Source of the DNA: Strongylocentrotus purpuratus
Taxonomy: Eukaryota; Echinodermata; Echinoidea; Camarodonta; Strongylocentrotidae
NCBI RefSeq assembly: GCF_000002235.5
Contig: NW_022145611.1
Coordinates: forward strand, 1,726,754 to 1,790,753
Reading direction: 5' to 3'
Length of the DNA stretch: 64,000 nt
Under the pieces are notes generated by a model, which saw only the letters and a list, made by a program, of their open reading frames with translations, did no database searches and was not told where the DNA came from. Position numbers and translations under genes: made by a program. This document shows, one piece after another, positions 27,022 to 39,000 of the stretch. Positions within the stretch are counted from its first letter, which is position 1. Each line of letters starts with the position of its first letter.

Positions 27022-30000
27022 TAAAAAAAAAAAGCTTTAGTTGAAAGAAAAGGGGCACCGATCAGATTTTAATAGGGGCATTTATCGGAGTTGATGGGGG
27101 CATTTATCAAAAGTGAAGAGGGGCACTTCTCGTACTTAAAGAGGGATACTTACTAGAGATTAAAAGGACACTAATGAGAATGGAAAATGGACACTTATTG
27201 TAAAGGAAAATAGGAACTCGTCGAAGGAAAAGGGGTGTGTGTCAAAAGAAAAGGAGCACTTATCAGAGTTGAAAAGGGGAAGGGGCACTTTTACAAATTA
27301 ATAGGGACACTTGTCAAAGTCAAAATAGGTACTTTTCCTATATACAAAGGGGCACTTTGGGGGAACTTGAAAAAGTGGGGGGACACTGTGCCGCTAGCTA
27401 AACGTAACTCAAAGACAGTTGGCCATTCACTTATTCTATTCATTCTCGGCTTGCAACTGTTCCCTACACTCTGTAGCCAGTGGCTTACATACTTACGTAC
27501 ATGTAATACCTATTGTTCAGGGGGATCCTATGTTCAAGGGGAACCCCCTGAACAATAGGTATTATGTAAGGATCTCTGCCTGTAGCTAGGGCAACGGCCT
27601 TTGTCCCCGGCGAGGGTCAATGGCAGGCCACATTCAGAGTAAGCTTCTTTTGTATGTGACAGGAAGTGTGCCCTTAAGCCTTGACCGTAGCTCTTTATAC
27701 ATATAGCTGAATAATGCAATGTTGTAAAAGGTAATTTACGAAAATGAGGAACGCTAAAAAAGCAATAAGTGATCAAAGTCTAAGGCCCGAATTCACAAAG
27801 GAGGTTTGTCGACAAACCTTGGTTTTCGTGCGTCATATGACGCGTTTTTACAAACCAGGTTTGTAAAATGGATAATGATTGAATAAAAAAAAGTATAACG
27901 ATATTCATAGCAACGAATGAGCTGGTGAACCGTAATTCTAATTTGTACAGCCTTGTAATGTAAGAGTATCACAACATACTTAATTATGTTAGCCCTCCTT
28001 TACATTTTGTAATCATTTTTACTTATTTACAACTTAGGAATAACAAAATTCCCCCCTTCCTTCGTCGTTCATCGCTTTTTTCTTTTTTCTCACCGAGGGT
28101 TAAATCCGAGAGTGCTTTTCGGGAAGTGGACTAATTTTTTTAACTTTCAAACATTCTATAATAAAACTAGAGACAAGACACTGCAATTAAAAATATATAC
28201 AAGAGAAAGAAAGCGTAATCTTCGCTATCCCCTCATATCGTCCACGTTGTCCTCGTTCAACCAAGAAGTAACTTCTTGCTTTTACTGAACTAGACGTCCT
28301 TAACCTGCTCACCATCACCACTGAAAATAAATTGTAACACAATTCCAGCGAGCAATCGAATCGTGTAAATTTTGAATCGTGTAATCGTGTTGCGGAGATT
28401 TTCGGCGGGCAGATTACACGATTACACGATTCGACCTGAATTGAGGAATCGTGTAATTTTACACGATTACACGTTTACACGATTCAAATTTCGCTTCATT
28501 GGCAAAAAACGAATCGTGTAAAAATAAATGGTTACACGATTCCCGCGAGCAGTCGAATCGTGTAAATTTTGAATCGTGTAAATCGTGTTGCGGAGATTTT
28601 CGGCGTGTACTGTAATCAGACATTTTCATAAATTGCAACTTCCTACTACTATCATCTGCCATCATTCATTATAAAATGGGTTCAAGAATGTAAGAATGAG
28701 AAGCGTCAAAATGGACCACATGTGTGTGCATTATAATTAACCATACGCGCATGGGAGTGCATTTTTGTGATAACAGCCGTGCAAAAAAGGTGCAAAAAAA
28801 AAGGCATAATGCACGCTGCGTGTAATTCAATGCATGTTTACGAGAAGTCGCACCATGCACTGCACAGTCTGTTTACAAGGCCACTGCTGCCGCAATCGTC
28901 TGTGTGCACACGTTATTTTTTTTATGAAGGTTGCAGTTTTACAATGTTATCACCTTGCTAAGTAAAATTGTTGACCCATTTTATAAAACAAATAATACAA
29001 AGGTTTTCGTTCGTGACGTTATGGCGATGCAGCGCTATTCGGGGATTCATAATGGCACAAAATCCACTCGGCTACGCCTCATGAATTTTATTACACCATA
29101 GTGAAAACCCTCATGCGCTGCATTGACCATAATGACTCACACCTGTGTATTATTTGTATAATAACAATAATACTTGAAAGACAACACATTTGAAGGAAGA
29201 AAAAAAAAATTCATGACATGTATTACTGTATTGACTTGCATTGAAATATATTTTGCACGATAGAAATATATGCAATCAAAACAATTATACTTGTTTCAAT
29301 TAATTAAACAAATGTGCTAAATCCCCATACATGTAACGTACCCGTTTCTTTTAACAGAGATTTGGATTTGTTCAAAATGAATATCAATTAATAATAAAAT
29401 GAACATCAATTAATGATAATAAAATGAACATCAATTAATAATAATAAAAAAATTATCCAAGAGAAATATGGCAAAAATATGAAGAATAATTTATGAGAGC
29501 ACAAAAAATTTCTAGTTATATTTTAACAGAGTATTTTATTACAAGTTCATGTGATAGAAGCATGAGACACAGAGGAAACCATTCACCAGTGTGCAGCTAA
29601 AGAGGAAATGAGCCCACCCTTGCAACCCGCCATTGATACACAAGTCATAAGCACCGCCACCATTACTGTGTGCCCTGTTAACCTATAGCTGCTCTTCAAG
29701 GCCTCTGGTATTTTGATCTTTTGATCAAGAATGCTAGGACTTACAAATTATACAAATAGTACATGAGCAGAAAGTGCAAATATCACCAGAAAATATGAGT
29801 TTAGTTCTGTATGCAATCATCACTAAAGTCTCTTAATTGGCAATGCAGGGTGAAATTTAAAATCATTATTTTGTGTGTACAAATTGGAAATTCATTATCA
29901 TTACTTGTTGTTGTTCTTATAATTTTCATTACATTCGTTCATTTAAATTATGAAAGAGTTAATTTTAAAGGTAGTGTATCTCTTTTGCAGCCAACATCAA

Positions 30001-33000
30001 ATTCTGAAGAACTTTGCAGGAATTATGAATATGTCACGTATGTCCTATCTGTGAAATTTAAACGTTAGCAGTGTCCTAGTATTCAAATTATGCAAGGAAA
30101 CCCAACTTTTTTCTGGACTTCACTGTCAGACACTATTGGGTGACTGACTGACTTCTTTTTTCTTTGTTAATAACACACATGTACATATAATATGAGCTGT
30201 AAAGGGTACATGAGCATTTGTCTACATCAATAACCCACTTCTTGTAATTGCCAAAATTAAACTGATTGAATCTTCGGTACCAGGGTCTGAAAATCAGACT
30301 ATTTAATAAAAATTACTGCAATATCTAAATTTGATTCGGCAACTAAAGTTCGTTATTTTCCCTAAAAAGACATTTTTCAAGCCCTTTTGTTTAGAGGGAA
30401 GTTCTTAATTAGTATTAGCTTTCAAATGCCATGAGTTTAACCTTTTCATTTTTTTTGGCCTGCAAATGGGACATAGTACCTATAAACTATGAAAGAGTGG
30501 AAAATACAAATAACTGGTGCTAATTTGTAGAGAAACTTGTGGAGAAAACTGTGGGTTTAAAAAGCCACAATGATGCACTGCTCAAGGCTGTCTCCTGCTC
30601 TCAAAAACATCACTGGAACATTTTGTTAGCTCCCTACAAGAATTGTCAATGGCAGTAGGGGCCTTCTTGCTGGCATTGGTAATAAATACACATATATATA
30701 TATATACATATAACACAAAGGATATGTCAATTGAAATCACCAATATTGATGAATGAAAATATTGATAATATAAAGATATTAGAATGTCAAAGGTTACAGC
30801 TATATTCTTTAACATGGTTAGAATTATAGACACATAGAAAAGCATGCTTTCAACACTGTTAGTAGGATCCAATTCTGCAGACTATTTCATGCATTTGTAC
30901 GGAAAGAATGCAATCCCAAAAAGATTTGGAATGCAGGTCCCTGAGTTTGCACATGTTTGAACTTACCATTGGAATGATAGCTTCCATTTGCTCCTCCTAT
31001 AATAAGCCCAGAGCATTACATTTAACATCAACTCAATTTGGAAACAATCTTTACAACAATATTCTTGAAACAGTTATCTTACTTTAGCAAGACCATCAAC
31101 TTTCAATTCCCCTGATGGAGTCTTGAAGAAATTGTAGATTATTGCATCAAGACAGTTTTCCTCAGGAACTCATTATCTAAACTCTTCAAATTTGCAACTC
31201 ATAAACATCTATTCCACAGTTACATTAAGGTAATACAAAGTTTTGATGTGGGGTCATGAATTTGGTTAAAATGAACATCTTGGAAGCATATATGCAATCC
31301 TTTAACATTCAGTGGTCGTTGTCGAGGTTGAAATCGAGTCTAATGTGATGAAATTGTAAATAATAAAGTCTTTATGTTGTATAGTTCCCTCTCAAGGTCA
31401 AGATATTAATTTAGTTTTGAAACAATGTTTCTTGACTACAATCGACCATTTTGCTATTCCCGTTTGGAAATTATATATCACAACTACATATTCTGAGATT
31501 TTCAGGGTCGCAGCTACCATTGTACGGCCGTAAGCGCCATTTGAAATATATCAAAATTTACCATGGGGAAAATTTATCTAGGAACTGTAAGATTTCAATG
31601 TTATCACTTGTTTGATATTTAATATCTAGGAAACAAATCCTAGCTCAATCTGTTGTAATCATGTAGGCAAGTAATTGTTTATTTACTTTATAACACGTAT
31701 CAGGTGTGGCATTGGAAGAGGTCTTCAAATACAGCTCATACTGGGAGGTGACTCGTCAACTCTACGCTCCCTTTGAATGCACAGTCACCATGAAGAGTGG
31801 CAATGCTGACATCTATCGTAATGAGATCCCAGGCGGACAGTACACCAAGTGCTTATAATACATCCTCAGGGGCATCCAAATATATTAACATTTTAAAGAA
31901 TCGCTATCAAGCCATTTTCAAAATTTCCCAAAACTTTGTATTACTGTTAAGTACATCTTGACAATGAACATATTCACGAGACAGGGATGAGAACACTAAA
32001 CTATATATACATAGGGCTTGAGACAAACAGGTGCCAGGGACACAAGCCCCCCCCCCCCCCCCCCCCTCCCCATCACATGTTGACACTTTTACACAGGGCT
32101 CATGCAGACAGACTGTAAAAAGCTCAATCTGGACCCATTCTAATAAAGTTAGTGTGACGCCCTGTTATACAAATCATAATTTGCATGAGAGGTTGTAAGC
32201 TCTTTCTGGGGCAAAATTTCCTAGATGACCATGCCATGCAGTTATACATATATATGTGGGTTTTTACGTGCAAAAAAGTAAGTTCAGTTTGTGTGTAATG
32301 CCTTAGCAATATTTATGATATCTGCTAGTAACTCTTTTCAAAGCAATGTGCTCTACTTACCATAGGGTACTTCTGGGATGGGCGGGGTGACGTTAGCTGG
32401 CCTTAGTCCGGTAGCAAGGGGCGTGGCAGGACCATTGACGAGTAGATTACTGAAGTAGTAGAGTAGCTTCTGCGCTCTGTTCTGACTGGGTTTGAATTCT
32501 CTTGTTAGATATGGGTTCTCATCAATAAACGATGTATTCACCTGACCGGATACAAACTCCTCGTGTCGTAACACATTCTCAAGAAATGGTATATTGGTCT
32601 GTAAAGAGATAAGGTATTGATTGTATATCTCAGTATTAAAACAGATCATGTCAGTTGATGCTTCCCCACCCTACTCCCCCAATCTAATTTTGATTGTCTT
32701 CAGTATAAAAGAAAAAGATAATAGAGATAAAGAACAGAACAAAAAGGACAAGGAAACAAGGAGGTACAAATCCAATTTACAAAGCTAGAAACAAGCACAA
32801 TTCAGACAAGTGTAAAATAGTTGTTACCAAAAAATAATGCAGGACATCACTTTAGAAAAAGAAGAATAAAGAGAGAGAGAGAAAGAACTGACAAAGCAAA
32901 ATTACATGAGATAATATTTTATAGTGAGCTTTAATATTCTTTTTGTTTTGCTTACAACACCTAGATTATTGAGAATGAATACTGGTCACTTATGCACGCA

Positions 33001-36000
33001 GGTGTGTGCTTACCCTCCCCCCTCCATATTTTCTCTTGCCATTTCTTTAAACACAAATTATACTAGGCAGTTTTATTTAAAGGCATCGTTTAACAATGTT
33101 AAATCTGAGATACACGGCCCTATGTGTTATCAGTGTCTGTCATATGGTGTTATATTGAAGCCCTAAAGAAATTGCGCTTGAAAATGATCAAGAAGTGCCT
33201 CATAAAAGTAAAAACCTTTGAGTGACCGGTTTTACCATACTCGTGTTTCCCAATAGACTGCAGTGTTATTTCCAATCATAAATATCTTGATAATCAGACA
33301 GGCGATCGCCTTGTAAAAGTCATGGTTTTCCTGACTGACCTAAAGGTTTATAATTATCATTGCAGCATGGGCTAAATCAGGATTTTGTTTCAGAATCAGA
33401 GACAAATCAGAGCCAATCCCTTTAAGGTGAATTACTGTACATTTATAAACATGCTATAAAATGAAAACAACTGGCATAGCATCAAACCCTATTCACCATA
33501 CATTTTAATATATTTCCACTACCAAACCTCATAATTAGTTTGAAGTCTAAGTTGTGTTTTACCTTGACTCCTCTTATCCTGAACTCAGCCAAGGCTCTGA
33601 GCATCTTCCTGACGGAGCTTTCATGGTCTCTAGATCGAGAGATGAGCTTCACTAGTAACGAGTCATAGTGAGGAGACACAATAGCACCTGCAAAGGCTAG
33701 GGCACTGTCAATACGGATACCCATTCCTTCTCCACTCCGGAATACCTGTAAAGGATCAACCCCAAACAGATATTCATAGTTTGAACTATTTTGGTAATGA
33801 CTCCCAACCAACTCTATATGAGACCAATTCTTCAAAGTGCCATTGGGTTTTGTTTGTTCATTTGAAGGTTTGGGTCAGTCTCGTTGGTGTGGCTAAGTGT
33901 TACATCTGATTAAAGGGACTTGGTAACATTGTTCCGATGAGAAAAAGTGGTGCTAAAGTAGTAAATTCAATGCTACAAATTCGGAAAAACTGATCCGATC
34001 GATTCCTTAATTCTCCCAACCATAATGTTACAATTTAATTATTTTTTAGGTGAATGTAAATCGTCACAAAGCAATAAATTGGCTCTATATACCATTCCAG
34101 ACATTTAAGTGTTGACAGATTTTTAATAGCTTGTCTTATGTCTTTTTTTCAGGGAAAATTCAAAATTTACTGTTAATCACTGTTAGAGGGTGTTGCACAG
34201 TGACGCCTTCAAAGAAAACCATAGATATCTTTGTGGTTTGAGAAATTTTCCCATATTTTTCGCATGTCAGAGGGTTAGTACAGTAAATGGAATATAATAA
34301 GTAACATTTCATACAAAAATTAGGCAATATTTTCATCAACCCTCAACAATTTTACCGAGTCACTTTAAAATCAAGTCAGTGAACTAGTACCTTCGGGGTC
34401 AATTAATTAGTTCATAAGAATTATTTATACTATATTCTTGTTTTCCATCACATACAGTGTACATGCAATTAAGAATGTGTGTCTCCATGAGCCACCTTCC
34501 CTATAAATGTTCATATTCAATTTGGATACATTTGAGCAGTGGCATAATGCAATAAAAATGAACTAGAAGTATTTTCTACAGATCTTGTATGACCTGAATT
34601 ACTAGGTTTCAATTTCATGCTAGTTTTGTCTCCTTACAAACTCTCCTTAAAGGGACTTTGTAACATTGTTCAGATGAGAGAAAATGGTGCTAAGGTAGTG
34701 ACTTCAATGCTTGATGTACAATTAAAGATAATCTGAAAGTTTGAGTGAAAATGGACCATTATTAATGATAAAAATTGGGAAAACTGATCTGATTCTTTAA
34801 TTCTCCGAACAATATTATTACAATTGACATGTAATTACATTTTAAGTGAATGTAAATTGTCACAAAGCTATGCATTGGCTCTGTATACCATCCCAGACAT
34901 TTAAGTGTTGAAAGATGTGTTAAAGCCTGTCAGCCCTGTCTTTGGTCTTATTTTCATGGAAAAACGGTTGGAATGATTAAAAAATGGTTGGGAGAATTTA
35001 CTGTTAGAGGGTGTTGACCAGTGACGCCTTCAAAGAAAACCATAAATACCTTTGTGGTTTGAGAATTTTTTGCCTGCTTTTTTCATCAACCATCAAAATA
35101 TTACCGAGTCACTTTAAGCGGAAGGAGAGTTTGTGATATCTTACCTCAATTCTGCCTGTATCAGGTTGGAAGTTCTTTGCAGGGTCTTCTGTAGTGATCC
35201 TACATTGCATGGCACTCCCTTGTATGTGAATGTCATCCTGTGAGAGATTAAGCTCCGGGAGACTATAACCCTCAGCAACCTTGATCTGAGACTGAACAAG
35301 GTCAACCCTACCGGTAGCAAAGAGCAAAAGCATTAACTAGTTGACTACTGAATGTTCTCATTCCCATAGGCTTTAATACAGGAGCCAACCGGTTCCAGTA
35401 GGCAATGGGTTTACATCAAAATACATGCAGTAAATCTCAAGCAAATTTTATCCACCAAAACAGATTGTACAATTACGCAATTATATATTTGTATAACCCA
35501 TCCAGAACCAAGACTTTTTTCTTTATGGATCGAATTTGGGTGAAGCTTTTTAGCATATGAACAACTGCATCTAATGATAGTTAATGACCGTACATAAGTG
35601 GCTATGTACATTCAACGCATCTGAACAAACCCCATTGACAAGTTGGAATTGAACATTTGATGTGACAAAAACAAAAATCATGATCTATTCTCTACGACAG
35701 AGGTAAACATTTTTTTAGAATATCACATCACCCAAGATATCTATCACTACACAAAAGAGAAGCCATGTAATATTTATATAAAATTTGCACAAAAGAAATA
35801 AAGTACATGCCCGACATATCATGATCAATTTAACGTAGCTTAGCAAAATGTAGTGGCACAGAAAGACGTGTCCAAAATGCAAAAGCCGTAACAGTTGGTG
35901 AGGGTTGTGAATTAAAAGTTCCTCTTTGACATATCTCAATTAAAGTTTAGGTAAACATTAAGCCTATATCGAGATGGCAAATGTATTTACCAGCTCCATA

Positions 36001-39000
36001 GCTTGATAACATGCTTCTACCTCTGCGTGATATTATGATTTCCAACAAATAAGCATTTTGCCTTTTATACAGATGCATCTTTTCATGCCACTAAGCAACC
36101 CAAATCAGAGATCTAGTGAGTGTTTCACAAAAACTAATATCAACTTTAAGTTGGACTTAAATATGGCAGGTCGTTCATGCCAGTGTTTGCTCTCACTGTT
36201 AAGATCTTTAATAGATACTTCCTTCAATAATGAATTATCACAAAATATAAATTTGGTAGATTTGTGACCTTGATTTTTACGTCCCTTGAGAAACCAATGC
36301 CAGTAAATGGTGAAAGCAAACAGTGGCATGAACGACTGGCCATATTTAACTTTAATACTTTAATAAAGTCGATCTTAGTCTTTGTGAAACATTCCTCTGA
36401 TGTGTCACTTAAAAACACCTTCGCATACATACCCTGTAATTTCTTCTGTGACTGTGTGTTCCACCTGTAATCTTGCATTGACCTCTATAAAGTAATGATT
36501 GCCTTGTTTATCCAGAAGGAATTCCACTGTCCCGGCATTCTCATAGTTGACTGATTTACAGAGTTTGACCGCATCGGATGTCATCTTATTCCTCAAGACA
36601 GGGTCAAGCATAGGGGCAGGGGCAAGCTCAATCAGCTTCTGGTGTCGACGTTGCACGGAGCAGTCACGCTCATAAAGATGGATGACATTACCAAACTTGT
36701 CACCTGTGATTTAAGGGGGACATTGAAATGGTGGATTTAAGATAGGACATTGATGGAGATCGATTACCAAGTTCAACATAACTTGGTTCATACCTACAGT
36801 AGCTTTTCAATTTTGTATATGTTTTTTTTTACTGTATATGTAACTAATATAAAATTGTTGTGATGTCATTGCATAGTGAATCCTGAAATAAACATAATTT
36901 TGAATGATGAAATAGAGTGGAAGTGCAACACACTGCATACATTTTCAAACCACAGTTCATTTCATTGATTTGCATGAACACACTATGAAATACATTTTTT
37001 TCCTTGGAACCCTAAAACAATGCTCAGTAATGATATGTGTTTTGACACATAAAAATCAAGTCACAAATACATTGTCTGCATAGAGAACTTACCTAATACT
37101 TGCACTTCAATATGTCTGGGTTCTTCAATATATCTTTCAATAAACATGGATCCATCGCCAAATGCTGCTAACGCTTCAGACGATGCTCTTTCAAAGTTCT
37201 CTTGCACTTCCTGTTCGTACATTGAGATTGGATACGAATAAATGGAATGAGAATATCTGATTCTGTGCCAGATATAAGATGAATTTAAAAGTCTATATAG
37301 AATGCTGTTTAAGTGAAATGGCATTAAAAAAATCAAGCAACTGTTCTACAATTACTTAAAATAAAAAATTCCTTCCCCTTGCCTTATTCCCACCCACTTA
37401 CATACACAGAGCGGACAACTCTCATGCCTCTTCCTCCCCCTTGCCTTATTCCCACCCACTTACATCCATAGAGCAGACGACCCTCATGCCCCTTCCTCCC
37501 CCTTGCTTTATTCCCACCCACTTACATCCATAGAGCAGACGACCCTCATGCCCCTTCCTCCCCCTTGCTTTATTCCCACCCACTTACATCCATAGAGCGG
37601 ACGACCCTCATGCCCCTTCCTCCCCCTTGCCTTATTCCCACCCACTTACATCCATAGAGCGGACGACCCTCATGCCCCTTCCTCCCCCTTGCTTTATTCC
37701 CACCCACTTACATCCATAGAGCGGACAACTCTCATGCCCCTTCCTCCCCCTTGCTTTATTCCCACCCACTTACATCCATAGAGCGGACAACTCTCATGCC
37801 CCTTCCTCCCCCTTGCTTTATTCCCACCCACTTACATCCATAGAGCAGACGACCCTCATGCCTCTTCCTCCCCCTTGCTTTATTCCCACCCACTTACATC
37901 CATAGAGCAGACGACCCTCATGCCCCTTCCTCCCCCTTGCTTTATTCCCACCCACTTACATCCATAGAGCAGACGACCCTCATGCCCCTTCCTCCCCCTT
38001 GCTTTATTCCCACCCACTTACATCCATAGAGCGGACAACTCTCATGCCTCTTCCTCCCCCTTGCCTTATTCCCACCCACTTACATCCATAGAGCGGACAA
38101 CTCTCATGCCTCTTCCTCCCCCTTGCCTTATTCCCACCCACTTACATCCATAGAGCAGACGACCCTCATGCCCCTTCCTCCCCCTTGCTTTATTCCCACC
38201 CACTTACATCCATAGAGCGGACAACTCTCATGCCTCTTCCTCCCCCTTGCCTTATTCCCACCCACTTACATCCATAGAGCAGACGACCCTCATGCCCCTT
38301 CCTCCCCCTTGCCTTATTCCCACCCACTTACATCCATAGAGCAGACGACCCTCATGCCCCTTCCTCCCCCTTGCTTTATTCCCACCCACTTACATCCATA
38401 GAGCGGACAACTCTCATGCCTCTTCCTCCCCCTTGCTTTATTCCCACCCACTTACATCCATAGAGCAGACGACCCTCATGCCCCTTCCTCCCCCTTGCCT
38501 TATTCCCACCCACTTACATCCATAGAGCGGACGACTCTCATGCCTCTTCCTCCCCCTTGCCTTATTCCCACCCACTTACATCCATAGAGCGGACGACCCT
38601 CATGCCCCTTCCTCCCCCTTGCTTTATTCCCACCCACTTACATCCATAGAGCAGACGACCCTCATGCCCCTTCCTCCCCCTTGCCTTATTCCCACCCACT
38701 TACATCCATAGAGCGGACGACTCTCATGCCTCTTCCTCCCCCTTGCCTTATTCCCACCCACTTACATCCATAGAGCGGACAACTCTCATGCCTCTTCCTC
38801 CCCCTTGCCTTATTCCCACCCACTTACATCCATAGAGCGGACAACTCTCATGCCTCTTCCTCCCCCTTGCCTTATTCCCACCCACTTACATCCATAGAGC
38901 GGACAACTCTCATGCCTCTTCCTCCCCCTTGCCTTATTCCCACCCACTTACATCCATAGAGCGGACTACTCTCATGCCTCTTCCTCCCCCTTGCCTTATT

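Larger units (their letters stand above)
26178..28612. mobile_element. 2.4 kb TIR element with AATCGTGT arrays at both ends
   Basis: Ends are CAGTACACGCCGAAAATCTC (left) and its inverse (right), flanked by TA, as for Tc1/mariner-type insertions (inference). Inside each end are about 13 copies of AATCGTGT / ACACGATT in both orientations, about 26 in all. The middle holds a purine-rich tract, degenerate ~28-bp repeats (27050-27370) and a 20-bp perfect hairpin. No transposase is encoded. Located in the PC exon 9/10 intron. Confidence 0.8.

Noticed and set aside
31704-31848. A second, alternative PC exon 14
   Set aside because: It is on the opposite strand from PC, lacks a donor and runs into MITE sequence with a stop.
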